DNA of 64,000 bases from Metaphire vulgaris (GCA_018105865.1 CM030856.1:9562653-9626652); one strand, 5' to 3'. Shown: positions 1 to 13,109, counted from the first letter of the stretch. A program made the numbers and translations. Notes: a model not told the origin generated them from the letters alone.

Positions 1-184
1 AAATTACTCGTAAAATGAATCTTCTTCTAATGAATGCTTTGTCGGTGAGGTAGGATTGTTAGTTTCCCCAATGGAATTGGGTACTTACGGGGTGCACCAC
101 TAGAAGGTCGATCCGATGCACCCCGAGTAAAATGAATAAGAAAAAAATGTCAAGAAATTTCCACAACAGAATTCCTGCCCTTAC

Positions 185-268
185 TCTTTGAGATAAGTGC
201 CGCATTCAGCACACATGTTGCGCCATACAGTTGGATGATAGCACAGGTCAACCTGAGCGACTGAATCC
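185..268 (-). CDS. CTDP1: FCP1 (CTDP1) coding exon 2
   Basis: This is the second coding exon of the RNA polymerase II CTD phosphatase FCP1. It starts after a TTTTCAG acceptor and ends at a GTAAGG donor. It encodes a stretch with the residues CYHPTVWRNMCAECG, which matches the conserved C-x-HP-x-V-x-x-x-CAECG zinc-ribbon-like motif just upstream of the phosphatase domain in FCP1 proteins. The phase fits the upstream exon at 2426-2634 exactly: GG plus G completes a glycine codon, giving the typical KEGDVVHRG-D-S-V join. The catalytic DxDxT (FCPH) and BRCT domains must lie beyond the left edge of the window. The function (dephosphorylating the RPB1 C-terminal heptads to recycle polymerase II in the nucleus) is family knowledge, not visible here. 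Confidence 0.85.
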
Positions 269-1321
269 CTGAAAATGAAACATTTAGAAGCCAATGTAGA
301 CATAAGGACACATAGACACAGACCCCATTTGACAGAAAAGATTTCATTTAATTACCGGTAGTCACATTAGTCACAAGGGCTGTAAGGGTGCATGTTATAT
401 TAGGCTAATAAAATGCAGTAGTCTAACACTGGACTGCAGGGCCCATAACTCGGTCTAATTCATGGGGCTGGCTATATTTCTGCAACATCACTGCTTCGGG
501 AGACAAATCTGCACAATATCTTGCACAGCCTTATGAATAATGCATTGATATTCATGATTTTGCCATAAAGGCATAAAAAAGAGAATTACTACCAGTAGCT
601 AGCCAACTCTTCTGTAATAAGCACCAAAGTAGCATCACTAATTGATGGAGAAACATTACTCTTCCAGACCATCCTTTTGTAGGTCTTCAGGCAATTCCAC
701 CGCACAATATCTTGCACAGCCATATGTTGATAAATGTGCTGCTAAAAATTGAGACCAAGTAGAGGGGACCACTTAGACTCAGAGGAGGGCCTATCTCCAA
801 GCCATGTTGGCCATACTGCTGATATGCCTTTGATATAATGATGTGCAATATCTCATCAATTTATTTAGTGCAATAGAAAACGTATTCAAATGTGCAAGCT
901 CATTCTCAGAATCTTGACCAGCCCTAAAGCAAGGATCATTCACAACTTCAACAGAGCCAACTGAACAATACTTTACATTACATTTAGTGTACAGTAAAGT
1001 GTCTCAGATAAGTTTGACTGAACAACAAACATCTAGTCAACGAATTGATGTATATTCCTGCACAAAAAGAGCATTGTGACAAATGAATCAATGTTTTCAA
1101 TACTTTCGGTTCTTAACTTTGTTACAGTCACCAAGCTAGCGGCATAAATGGTTTAGTGGCCACATTCTCAGTCCACTAGAGTATACAATTCTGATATGGG
1201 AGCAGCTCTACACTTCACTACATAGTTTAAAAAAATTAAGCATTGGCAGTAATCATAAATGACAGATACATTTTTAAAAATTTGTACACATTGCCATCTC
1301 TCTTGATCATGAGAAAATGGA
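269..1321. other. FCP1 intron 1, proximal part
   Basis: AT-rich intronic sequence with no open frame of interest. A short phrase (cacaatatcttgcacagcc) occurs twice, near 513 and 703, which hints at an old local duplication. I see nothing else. Confidence 0.5.
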
Positions 1322-2350
1322 TGTAATGTAATGTAGCATTTGTATAGCGCCTCTTATATTCATACCCAGAGGCGCTCCTGGCATTGGAGTTGCATGATAA
1401 AGTAGTGCAACTTTAGCTTTTGCATTGAACAGAGCGAGGGAGTAAGAAGTGAGACCCGAATGGATGGGTTTAAGGCATTTCAGAGGGAGGGTCCAGTCAC
1501 TGCAAAAGCTCGACGCTGAGTAAGAGCAGAGCGTGATCTATGAACATAAACATTCTTCTGATCAGTGGAGCAGAGCAGGCAATGTGCAGTGGAAGAGGTG
1601 ATTTGAAAAGCTCAGTAATGTAAGACGAGGTCTGACCTCGAAGTGCTGCAGAAACAATAATTACTTGTTTGAATTTAATGTGGTCAGAAATTGGAAGCCG
1701 ATGTAGGGTGTTAAGCATAAAATCTGAGATGCTAGAGTGGCGAGGAGCTTTAGCCACAAGACGAGCTGCAGCATTTAGGGCAGATTACAGAGTGGAGAGC
1801 AGGTTTTTGGGCAAACCAGGATAAAGAGAATTGCAATAGTCTAACCTACTAGCAACAAAATCATGAACCAGAGATTTGGCTGCAGGCAGAGAAAGTGAAG
1901 AACGAATAACTCTTGATTGCCTAAGTTGGTAAACACAGGACCGAGAGAGTCTAGCAAAATTCTCTTTGAGGGTCAAGTTACTGTCAAAGTAAATACAAAG
2001 GTTCTTGATACAATTTGAGAAAGAAAGTTTCGGAAAGAGAGAGTTCAGTGAGTCATAGTCAACTTTAGAGTACAGATGTTTAGTACCAAGCCAGATAAGT
2101 TGAGTTTTGTTAGGATTTAGTCAAAGTCTATTAGAGAACATCCAATCCCGAAAAGTTGGAATTACATTGTCTACTGATTGAGTGAGCTGAGACTGAGAAG
2201 AGTGCGGCCCATGTTGGTAAATTTGAATGTGATCAGCATACAGGTGCACAGTGAAACCAAACGAGTTAATTAAAGAGCAAAGGTCAGCAGTGTAAAGTAT
2301 GTACAACAGAGGACCGAGCACCGAACCTTGAGGAACACCAAAAGGAAGTG
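1322..2350 (-). mobile_element. 5'-truncated LINE (CR1/L2-like), 3' half of the RT gene
   Basis: Read on the minus strand this encodes, in broken frames, the end of a non-LTR reverse transcriptase. [13 protein letters not shown] and the palm motif, here LYADHIQIY instead of YADD, lie at about 2345-2235. A thumb segment with SRLDYCNSLYPGLPK lies at about 1840-1800, and HRLPISDHIKFK at about 1700-1660. It ends with GCGCTATACAAATGCTACAT followed by ATTACATT repeats near 1325. The same 3' end occurs near 57585. The mutated palm motif and frameshifts mark it as a dead copy lying in FCP1 intron 1, in the same orientation as the gene. Confidence 0.85.
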
Positions 2351-2425
2351 ACTTTCACTTCCAAAGTTTTTAATTAAACTACATAACCGCAATTGCCCGT
2401 CGATTATGAAAAATATCATACCCAC

Positions 2426-2634
2426 CCTCTGTGGACCACGTCTCCCTCCTTCAAAAGAACTGTCTTGATCGTTCCATTGCAGTCGCTTGTCAGTCTAGAA
2501 GTCGTTTTCGACGACAGGCTCTGGGTGCTGCACAGCGGAGTGTCCCTATTAACCTTCGACCCGGGCTTAACTTTCCAACGGACGATCGTCACATCCTCGG
2601 GGCCTTCGTAGCGGACCGTGTGCGGCGGCTCCAT
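2426..2634 (-). CDS. CTDP1: FCP1 (CTDP1) coding exon 1
   Basis: This is the first coding exon of the FCP1 CTD phosphatase. I chose the ATG at 2634 (MEPPHTVRYEG); a GTG-led extension upstream has no support. The exon encodes about 70 residues. They end in a biotinyl/lipoyl-like strand pair (CNGTIKTVLLKEGDVVHRG), matching the N-terminal lipoyl-like fold that precedes the HP-x-V-CAECG motif in animal FCP1. The donor GTGGGT follows the GG of the last glycine codon. Splicing to 185-268 restores a continuous FCP1-like reading frame. CpG density rises over this exon and just upstream, as expected near a promoter. The gene runs off the left edge of the window. Confidence 0.85.
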
Positions 2635-2655
2635 CGCCGTTGCGATGCTGGTCAC

Positions 2656-3380
2656 GGAATGAACGCTTCGAGGCGTAATTCTCCGTCTAGACGGCGAATT
2701 TTAGAGAAAAAGCGACTCCGATCGCTTTAACTCCTACTAAATCAAATAAATTGATCAAATAAACGAGTTTTGAAATTTCTACTTCAAACAGAATAGCCGG
2801 AAACAATAGTTACAATACACACGAACGGCCCATGTTCAATTTATATAGCACCGAATTGTATTTCCAAGTATTATAACAATGATAATGACAATAATACTAA
2901 CACTACTGGTAAAAATGCACTTCTATAGCACCAGTTTAATACTTAAAGTAAGGTTCTCCAAATCCACCTGCAAAAAGAGCAGCTGAGAGCAGAATTTCAG
3001 ATTTTCAGGCCTGCAAGTGATTTAATACTCCAGGAGCTTCAATGACATATGTTGATAATCATTTGAATGTGAAATCTTTGGTCAGAATTGTGTCCACTGT
3101 CATAGCTTGTTTATAATTTATAAGATCAGATATGGACGTGACAGGACGTCGTGAGGCTTTCTGCCGCCCCTCTCAACAGACTCCACAGATTGGATAATTA
3201 GTGGCACACACACCAATTAATTGGACGCTTCTTTCAGGCATATAAACTATAGGGTGGTGCAAAAACCAGACTGCATTAAATGCCAAACCTAATGCGACTA
3301 GTCCACTTTTTATTGTACAGTAACATGTAGAAATAGGATCACAAGTTATAAGTTTAGGATATTAGATTGGATGGGAACAA
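2656..3380. other. Space between FCP1 start and the large gene's 3' side
   Basis: The CpG-rich first ~80 bases are probably FCP1 5' UTR and promoter. At 2895-3000 there is a copy of a dispersed repeat that starts with TAA-type repeats followed by atgcacttctatagcacc; the same start recurs near 31234. No other feature is recognisable. Confidence 0.4.
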
Positions 3381-3430
3381 CAGTGGTTCTCACACATGGC
3401 AGTCCCTATTGAACCACTTTAAACCTTGTT
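3381..3430 (+). repeat. AGTGGTT...AACCACT hairpin repeat
   Basis: A short element that starts cagtggttctcacac and has the inverted end gaaccactttaaacc. It belongs to a family of about seven copies in the window, near 13048, 13734, 14185, 42950, 49487 and 58731. Several copies run directly into TTA-type trinucleotide arrays. Confidence 0.6.
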
Positions 3431-3510
3431 ATATTATATTATAAATAAACCAGCCAAGTCTTCTTTTACCTCAAATTTTTCATACTCCAATAGTTGAGAT
3501 AGTTCACCAT

Positions 3511-3527
3511 TAATAATAATAATAATA

Positions 3528-3570
<43 letters not shown>
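3511..3570 (+). repeat. (TAA)n microsatellite
   Basis: About 20 TAA units with one phase slip. Confidence 0.95.
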
Positions 3571-3572
<2 letters not shown>

Positions 3573-4096
3573 AATATGTTATTACCTATTGCCATTATAT
3601 AAAACAGAATTAATTTAAAGAATGCTGACATATTAAACAGGATAATATGAACTACAAGTAGATTAACAATTATGACTGTCGTTCTGTACACAAGATTAAT
3701 TATCACACTCAAAAACATGACAAGTTTCATCTGTAAAACTTCCACATATTTTCAAGTCGGTCTGTCAATGAAATCTCTCTAACTGTAATAGCATGCCGAG
3801 CCGTTGACTGCTTTACATGTAATTGCCATGATGCAACAGCCATTCTGTACTTTCAGGCATGAGAGAATTTAAAAACTGCATTTAACTGCTAAGCAGACGA
3901 CCAGTGACTTCATTACCAACAATTTGTAATCGGTCTATGGTGCAACATCAACAAAATGCAGGTCAAACAAATAATTTTCTATACTCTTGAATTTTTTGCC
4001 ACGTTGGTTTGGCAGTGATAAAACTACGAAACTCGAACAGTATGCATTCTTCACTTGGTATATTTGTTCAATTTCTCTCTCTCTCAAAGACCGAAC

Positions 4097-7000
4097 TCAC
4101 GTATTTAAATGCTCCAAACCTTTTTGCAAGTCGACAAAAGGAGACAATAAATTCATTGAACTCCACGGATCTTCAAAATCATGCATGCTCGTCACATTCC
4201 AGTTTGGCGACAACCACGAAACAAACTCCTCCATCACATCTTCTTCAAGCTGATTCGCCGCATCGTCATCATCGTCTTCATGACTATTCAGAGTCTCGGT
4301 TAAAAGTCGATCGAGTTCCAGCGAGTTTTCGTCGCCGGATCGAGATACAAAGTCTTCCGGGGTGGTGTCTCTTGTCTTTGCTAGTGGTTGTAGTTCTTGA
4401 GCATTAGATTGTTGCGTAACGGTAACTTTCGAATTCAATGTTTTTGGGGATGTTAAACAGGTTCGGATGCTATCTGACGAATAGTCTGAAATGGTCATTT
4501 TTGCCATCTTCATTTCAATTTCTGAAGGTATAAAGAAAGTCGATGCCGGGGACAGCGTTTCAAGATAGTCTTCCAGTTCACACTCGGCAATTTTACCAAA
4601 ATTTGCACGCTCAACGGTGTAGCGAACTTCACAGGAAGTGCCAACATCTCTTAGTTCGTTCAATTCGTCATATCCCAATCCGGTAAAATCGTCACCTAGA
4701 AGCACATCAAGGAAATCAGGAATTCTGACAGGCTGACTAGATGCAGATATAGGCAAGTTATCAACTGCAGAGATGTTCGTGATTTCACTCTCTGAACATC
4801 TACCTGATTGACCGAGCGAAGAATGTGGAGAGGTAACTCCAATGCTCCGGTCTTGACTCGGAGGTGAATTATCCGACACCGAAATATCACTGCACATGAC
4901 AATCTTCGATCCCCGTTTTCCCCGTTTTTGTCTCGGTGTCTGACCACTCTTTGCGCGAGTCGGTTCTGTTTCGACGACCTAGCACTAACTTTATTGTGCG
5001 AAATTTTCCGCGAATTTTTACCAGTTTGCTTTAAACTCTTTGAATCCAGTAAGCTCTCGTCCGAATGAGAAACTTCCGAAGAAAATTTGTTATGTTCAAC
5101 CACGGTTCCAAAATCCTTTCTATTGCCTTCCCCAACCGACATCCATTGGTGTCTACCTACTTTGACCAAACGACATTTCACGTGTTCAACTGCAGAAGAA
5201 TTTGAATTGCTATCTAACGTTGCATCTATAAGTTTTTCTTCGGACTCATGCGCGCGCTTACTTGCAACTACCGGCTCCGTATTTCTTAGCTTGTCTTTTG
5301 CCGTCTTTGAAGTCGCATCGCCAGCCGAGACAGACTTTCCAGCCGAACTCGTCGTCATTTTCTCTTGCTCCGGTATCGAAAGCTTGAGCCGGAGAGGTCG
5401 TCTCGCCTCCACCTGAGAAACCTTCTTCGAAAACTCTTTTCTTCGAGACACGCACGCGTCGAAATCCGTCGATAAAGAATCCTTTTCAAAGTCGTAGACG
5501 CTGCACAGATCTTTCTTATCGGCTTTTGGCATTTTTGCTTCGCCGGCCGATTTCCGCTTCTGATCGCATAGTTCTTCTACCTCAGTCTCTGATGCGACTT
5601 TTGGTTTTCTTTTACGAGAATTTGAACTTCTTCCAGTGACCTTAGCATTGCAGCTGACTGAAGTAACTGTAGCGGTCATCGGCTTATTTTCAAACCCTTC
5701 ACCTGTATTGTCTTGGAGTTTACGCCCCGATTCCACATGCTGCACTGTTTCTGTTGACGGTGTCGGCAATGCCTCCCCCTTCGTAGCCGAATCTGACACT
5801 TCTGTCCTCTTAACAAGTGTCTTGTCACTCTTATTTTGAAGTACAGAGGTCGGTCTTACCGTCTGCTCAGCTGGCAACACTGCCATGTCTGCCTTCTTGG
5901 CTTTTCCAGATTTGTTAAACGAGCCCTCACTCTTTTCCATTTTCTTGTACGAGGAACCAGACTTGACAACTTTCTTCACGGAGTCTTCTCTTTTGCCGAT
6001 AGCTGCAGCTGGCTCACTCTTCTTGTTTGCAACTCCAGTCTTGTCTGGCACTTTGTCTAGCATTTCTGTCTTGGCCAGAACTGTTTCAGACTTTTCTGCT
6101 TTATTGCTCGGCGTATCCGCTGTCCTGGTGTCTGCCTCGATCCTATTGGACGAGGTGTTAGCATTTTTACACAACACATCAGATCTTCCTTTGGCAGAAT
6201 TAGTTTTCTTAACTTTTGTTTCGTGGAGGAGTTTCTCTCTGGCCGGCACATAGCTGGGAGTTGTCTCTTCTTGTCCAGCACCGGGAGCACAATCAACACT
6301 GCTGGCGCTTGATCTAGTCTCACCTATATCCAAATCATTCTGGTGCTGAGACTTGTGGCTGTCATCGATCTTCTGTACGACGACCGTAACCGACCTGCAG
6401 TGCTGCAAAAGCGAATCAATGTTGCTTTCGCTTTTGGCGGTGTTAACAACCCGGGACGTACTTTTACCGGTACTACTCAGAGTCTCTGCCTTATGTCCAG
6501 TCTCTTTGACAACAGAAGCCCCTGCAATACCGCACGATTCCAGGTCGTCGCAGCTAATGGTGGTTTTCTTGTGCACATGACTTTCAATAACGTCAACCTT
6601 TGAATCGAAAACCGCAGCATCACCAGAAGCAGCAGCACCTGGTTTAGACGTCTCATTCTCTCTTAAGGCACAGATGCTCTTTTCGCTGGTTATTTTGGAG
6701 TAGCTGCTATTTTGCTGAACAGCAGAAATGCCGAACCATCTGGATCCAGCGACTTATCGCTGACGGGCGTATTCACTGAATGGTCCACGCCTGACGAAGA
6801 CAGACGATCAGTGACGATACGAGATCCGGCTGGATGACTACTGACGTCTGCCTCGTGGAATGAAGACGAATCGTCGGAGGTATTCTTCGGTGTGACAGAG
6901 GAACAGCCGTCGTTCTTAGCCGACAAAACTTGTCTGTGCTCACCAAGCTGCTTACCGCTTATGGGTGGAGGTGTGTTTGACGCGAAGTCGGCGCCAATCT

Positions 7001-10000
7001 GCTTGCTGGACTGCAATCCGATCGAAGTAACGCCATCCTGCAGAGCAGTGCTAGTCATCTTAGCAAAAAGGATGTGTTTTCCAAGTGCAAAACTGGAGCA
7101 GGGCTTTGCACTGGACGAGGTGCAGCTGTTAGTCGCTTCTAGTAAAGGCGGGCCACGATTTTCGTCTTCGTCGGTGTCAGAGATGTCCGAAAACTGTTCG
7201 GTATAAGTGAAGTCCGTCTTTTCCAAGACCGGAGGCTCAGAGTCGTTTGTCATGGCATGAAGGTCTGTGCTAATCACCGGCCGTGATTTTCCAGCAGGTA
7301 CGCTGGTAGGTGGAGTTCCGCTAGAAGCCACACCGTGGCTGGAAGCTGGCACCCCGATTTGTTCAGCGGGCTGCGTCAGTTCTGAATGATTTGAGTTCAA
7401 ACTAGAACCAACGTCAGAACTAGGACCAGCCACACCGTGTAGTAGTAGAGAGGTTTTACTGTAGAAATGGAGTGGGTTTATTACAGAGGAATTCTTTGAT
7501 GAAGCACAAGTGCTGATGGGTGAACTCTCGGTTTCACCGGATCTCAAATCTCGGTCGTCACTACGTTCATCAGATTTCATTCCTTCAGTCGCTTTTTGAG
7601 CAACGATTTCCATGTTTTCATCTCGTCTCATCTTCTTGTTGAGCACAACCAAATTCTCCTCCACTGGTTTTCTTTTAGAAGCACTCTGTACTGTTGCTAA
7701 AACTTGTTCCTTATCGGGAGATTTGTTAACAGTAATATCGGGCACGTCATTCAAATTTCTCTCGTTTTCATCTACGATTGGTGGTAAATTCGAGCCATCG
7801 TCATTTTTTATCACCTGTATCGAACATCTTGACGGCGTTATTTCCCTAGATTTGCTGCAAACAATGTCTTCACCACAGACCTGTTCTTCAACGATATTTC
7901 TGCCGTGAACAACAGTATTTGTACAGCTTGCAAGTTCATGAGTTGGTTGAACACTAGAAACTGGAATATCAGAGACCGATGACTTGCAACCGATTGATCC
8001 GGAACTGTATACAAGAGATTCAGTGCAGTTTGCAGTCAGAACCATCGACTCTGCGCCGCTAGTGACTGGGACTGCACTCCTGAGTGCTGTGTCTGTCAAT
8101 TCCACCTTGGAGGCTGCCTTTAAAGTAGATTCATTTGAATCTGTCTGAGGTAAAGAATTATCAGGAGGAGAAGGTTGAACAGTATTTGGCTTTACTCCTG
8201 GTTCCGTCAAAGGTTCAACGCTGTCTTGGCAAGCAGCGGATTCCTTTCTTGGAACCACCAACTCTTTGGAAGTTGCAGCATCATTACCTGTGTTCTGAGG
8301 ACGTGGCTCAGTCAAAGGTGTCTCCTCGGACCGATTTATGGCATGGCCTGGTTCATCATTAGATTGTTTAGTCTGCGTATCGTTTGGTATTTTCGCATTG
8401 TTGCTTTCTTCCACAGTCGCGATATTAAGCGTAAATTGCGTTCCGGGGTTGAGAGAAGACGACGCGTTTGTTTCCACAACCGGCGCAAATGTTGAACCAC
8501 CATCGTCAAACAAAGCATTAAGAGAAGATCTGTACAGAAGACTCTTCTTTCCTCCGGTCGACCGATTCTGTCTATCCGTCTTCACCTCGGACGGTCGGTC
8601 CACTTCTGATTTCCTCTCAGGACCTAACTTTGCTTCAACGATCTTTTCTAGATTGGTTCTCTTTTCAAGATTAGTTCTTTTTTCTTGATTACTTCTCTTT
8701 TCTAGATGAGTTCTCTTTTCTACTTCTGCGACCTTTTCGACGTCCAGTTTCTTTGTTTCGTCCGACTTCATATTTACGGCACTCTGGTGCAACTCGGTCG
8801 GTTCCTGCGCGAGTTTGTTTTCTTGAAATAAACCTGAAACAATCACTTGGCTGGTAACAACGGGTTCAGAATTAATTTCGCTAGATCCCAAGTTACCTTT
8901 TGACTCTATTTCGATTGCAGCATTAGCAGGTTTTACAGTCACATCAGTCGCTGACTGACTCTTGCAACAGCCTGCATAAGACAAAGGATCGAGATCGATC
9001 GCAGGACGACACAGATCAATTTTGACATCTTTGACGGCCTCAGACGATCGCTCATCTTCAACCGACGACAACGACTGACTCGTTGACATCGTCTTCCTCT
9101 TAGTGCGTCGAAATTTCGGAGGTAAGCTTAGATTCATCTCGAGTTCCATGGCGGCCACATCCGCAGAGCAACTCGAAGACACAGACTTTCTGTCCTGTTC
9201 CATATTCTTCAAACTACCGCCGCTCCCTTTTTCTTCCGGCCAGTCTTCGGCACAGTCTCTTTTCTGCTCCGGGGTTTCCATCACGCAATCCGACAGAACG
9301 CTGCAGCCGGCGACGAATGAAGACGCATCGCCGTATTTTTGGCTTCCGTCTTTCGAACTCGCTTTCGATCCTCTTCCTCTGCTCTTCTCCTCACGATCGC
9401 GCAGACTGTACGGCTTTCCGGATTTTTTAAAATCGCAATCGTCGCCCGTCTCCGACGAATCGGCAGACTTTGCGACCTTGCTCAGCTCTTTGTCTAAATT
9501 CTTTGCCGCCGATCCTTTACCCCTCGCAGGCGCGTCTTTCTTTGCGGATTTCGGGGTCGTCTTGACGACATCGTCTGCCTCGTATTTACTGTTGGCCGTT
9601 TTCTTTCGGAGCGACTTCCTAACAGGCAGTGGAGATTCCGTCGGGCTGCTCTTCGGCGATCCGGCCGATTTCTTCTGCTTGAGTTTAGACTGGCTTCTCG
9701 TGACCCGTGGAGACGAAGAGCCATCCGAAGGCAATCCTGCACCGCCCTCGTTGCGGGAGAACCGTGGACTGGTCCGCGAAACGGCGCGGTGGAAATATCC
9801 TTTGCCTTTACCGGCGATGAAAGTTTTTCCGATGAGAATCCCGCTTTTGCACGCGTCCTTAGCCGCCATTTTCTGGAAAAATGTACGACAGTCATACAGC
9901 GGTTTACCACCACCGGCAAATACACGAGGCTGGCCGTTGTGGTTTGCCTTTGCTGCAAACTTCTTCCAGCACGACCGGAAATTTGAGGTTGAAGACGGGC

Positions 10001-11281
10001 TGTCTGAACCACTGGACTGGTTTGGCACACCAAGCCCCAGTTCTTCCGGGTTTCTGGTGAGTCTTTTCCGTGGCGGTAAAGCAATGTTTTGCCGCGACGT
10101 CTGAGTCAACCCAGAAACCTGCATCGATCCTAGATCTGCGGTAGAAAAACACGCCGTCTTCGTCATATCAGTCTCGTTTATAGAAGCGTCGCGAAAGTGT
10201 TGGTGATCGTCGACTTTTTCTCGCGATTCTTCCCTGCCCACATCACCAACAACCTGATCTGAACGAACCACGTGATGCTTCAGCGACTGATCATTTATTT
10301 TTAAAGACTCGGCGGCAGTTTTGTGCAAAGACAGATCGGCAATGTCATCGTTTAGAGGCCGCACCTGGAACTTTTCGCTTGACAGCCCTCTCGGAATTTC
10401 ACAGCTTCCTCTAGAGTTCACATCCTCGTGAACAAAAACGTCCTCTGTACTTGGACAAGATCTCTTGGCTTCGACTTCGCGCACAGATGATTTGTTGCTC
10501 TTCTTGACGGTAAGCTCGAGGGGAGAATCGCGATCACAGTCCGAGTAACCCAAGATATCAACCATTTCGTCCAGCTTGGAATTTGAAACAGCCGGAGATG
10601 CGCTCGATTGCTTGCGCGACTCGGCCTTCGCCATTTCGGCCGCATTGTGCCAGAACTGCTTATTGCTGTGCGATCCTTTAGGATCGTGCTTGTGTTCGTG
10701 CTTAGTCGTCAGATTCGAAGCTCCCGACCGACCTGCGATGTCGCTTTCGCTCGAAGAGCTCGCCAGGCTCGAAGTCTTCTTGGCAGAACGAGGACGCGAT
10801 CCGGGCTGGTCTGGCTTCGGCAGCAGATGCACCGGAATATCACCGACGTTTGGGAACAGGGCGGCGTACGGAGGATGCAGGATCCCGGATCCGGTCGGCG
10901 GTCGGAGCAGAGGGAGACCAGGCGGAAACAACCCCGCGCCGATCCGGGTATCGGGTGAAGAAACGGGGAAGAAAACATATCCAGCCCGAGTGGAATAGGC
11001 GGCATAAACGAAGGTGCGAGAGGGTTGAGAAGGTACGGAAGATCTTGCCACACCGGAGGCGTAAATCCTGACGCCCCCGTGAAGTTTGCCAGAAAGCCAG
11101 CTGCTGCCCTGCTCATCTCATTCTGCAGCAGTGGAAGAGAGTTGCATTTACTGGCAGGGCTGTGGCTTGAACCAGGACTGTGTTTTCCAGATGACCTATC
11201 GTGTACAGCAGGCGATGGTCGGCCATCCGATCCTTTCTGGCTGTTATTTCTCTCCAAAGATCCGCGCTTTCCCGGGTTCAT
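4097..11281 (-). CDS. Large unrecognised Ser/Lys/Glu-rich protein (about 2,400 codons, with frameshifts)
   Basis: I do not recognise this protein. The span holds four long minus-strand open frames that overlap end to end: 11281 to about 10930, about 10930 to 6690, about 6730 to about 4950, and about 4980 to 4097. I read them as one exon with three frameshift zones. The proposed start (MNPGKRGSLE, 11281) has an A at -3; the frame is also open for about 17 codons upstream, to an acceptor-like TAG or CAG near 11335, so an upstream exon is possible. The N-terminus has a proline and hydrophobic patch (PVWQDLPYLL, FMPPIPLGL). The rest is low complexity, with basic nuclear-localisation-like runs (RKSLRKK, SRKRKPK), a short coiled repeat EKRTNLEK near 8640-8720, and two compact stretches that look folded: VKCRLVKVGRHQWMSVGE near 5100, and LTETLNSHEDDDDD in the acidic tail. 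The composition suggests a nuclear scaffold or transcription-associated protein; this is inference only. Confidence 0.65.
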
Positions 11282-11339
11282 TTCGCACAGTGATCCCTTT
11301 AGAGTGGCAGCTATATCAAGAAGCCATCTGAACTATTTG

Positions 11340-13047
11340 AAAATGATATCCTTTCAGTCAAATAGCATTCTCTTTTTTCACGACTTACTGCATTGCTGCG
11401 GCAAAACGATCAATAAGCCTGAAACAAAATCAATTTTATTTACCTGACAAAGAATTCATGCTGTGTTGGAAAAGAGTAGCAATAATGTCACTGCCTGCTC
11501 AAAATGGCAAGCACTGAAAGAATAAGATGACGATCAATCAATAAAATACCAAACTTTAACATCACAGAGACAGTTTGTAGGGCAAGCCATTTCAGTGACA
11601 CAAATAAACAACGCAAAAAATTACAGCATTGAATTCTGCTAACTCTCAATAATTAATCACACTACAACCGTTACACATAAAATTGCCCATAAGTTTTCAT
11701 GTACAACCCAAAATGAAAGTTTAAGAAGCAGTAAAGGAGCTGCAACCTATTTTTTTCTCTAATTCGGTGCTAGGATGCACAGTTCTTCCTGTAGAGCAAA
11801 TAGATATAACACATAAACACTTTGGTAAACCATTCTTTGGAAAAAAAATTTCTTCATTACAAGGGGATTTGCATTGGACACTCTGCTTCACACATTCATG
11901 GCCCTTTATTGTAATAATTAAATGAAGCACAATACTTTTAACCAAAACATTTACCAAACTCATTGATTAAAACTCACGTTGATCTTATGTACCTGACATC
12001 ATATGAAAATACCATTTTACTTCATATGTTCAACATTAACTTAACTCCTACACAAAAAAATTATTCACTAAATATTTACTTTCTTTCTGTAGATTCTAAT
12101 GATATGGTGTTTCTCTTCTCTATGCATCTAACTAAACCCTATTGTACCATAAGGCCAGTATTTCAGCCTGGGAACCCTAACCAGTTCCAGTATAAAATTC
12201 TTGCAGATATCGGAATTATTTGGGACAGAGCACTGTTTAGGTGAACTGGATATGGTTGTATTTACTTATAATAGCCACTTTTTGATCTATTTACTGTTAG
12301 TTTTTGGCAAAGATAAAGCATTTAATCAAAACATTATAAGAATTAGCAAGTGCAAGGAAAGCAGTAATTGTACTGATGGTGCTGAAAGGAAACGAGAGTG
12401 TTATTCTCTTGATTCTGCCAAAAAAGATTACGATGATAACATTACTGGCATCATTCACATATCTGATCAAAAAATGGACTTGATTCTGTTGCTACACTTA
12501 AGAGAGAGAAAATTCCTTCAAAGTCCCCAGGAAGCAAGAGGAATAGGAATGTTTTCCATAGGAACTCAGGGCAATGTGGTAAATGGCACCACAAAAATAA
12601 GAAATACTGCATCAATTCGACAGCACACATTTATCATTCTCACACAATGCAAATACACTGTTTAACTAGATCATCACTAGCTAATAAAACTAAGCAGCAA
12701 GAAATCTATGGACATGTTCGACTTATACAGACAGATTGATCAATTTGATTAGAATACCGGTAATAGCCCAAGGTATTGCAACTTAATAGACAATATAGCA
12801 TCAAATAAATAAACATATATTAGACCCTCAGGCCCTGAAAGTAAGTGTTGATGGTCTTTAAATATTTCCTACCAATTATGTGGCCAAATGAACCAAATTA
12901 AAACCTAAAAATTAAATTTTCAATTTATATAGGACTTTGACATTAATGCACCAGTCCTCACAATGTATTAATGTTCGCAGTACACAAGTGGACATGTGGA
13001 TGTCCAGGGATTGACGACCTACGGTTATATTATACAAAACGACAATG
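11340..13047. other. Upstream region of the large gene
   Basis: AT-rich sequence with no recognisable exon or repeat. On the minus strand, an ATG followed closely by TCAG and a GTAAAT donor-like site near 11450 could be a small first exon, but its phase does not fit the frame at 11335. Confidence 0.35.
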
Positions 13048-13100
13048 CAGTGGTTTTCAGTCTAATTTAGCCTCCTAAACCACTTAAAATCGCGTTATTA
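13048..13100 (+). repeat. AGTGGTT...AACCACT hairpin repeat with TTA tail
   Basis: Starts cagtggttttcag, has the inverted end taaaccacttaaaat, and runs into ttattatt. Same family as 3381-3430. Confidence 0.6.
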
Positions 13101-13109
13101 TTATTATAA

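Noticed and set aside
1..130. FCP1 exon 3 ending at the gtaagt near 78 on the minus strand
   Set aside because: The sequence lies in a small hairpin (ggggtgca/tgcacccc) and no acceptor or FCP1-like residues could be matched.
2416..2655. GTG start for FCP1 giving an N-terminal extension
   Set aside because: The ATG at 2634 gives a normal start; GTG starts are not expected in a nuclear animal gene.
9103..10104. 333-codon plus-strand open frame
   Set aside because: Lies antisense to the large minus-strand coding exon; its composition mirrors that gene and it has no independent support.
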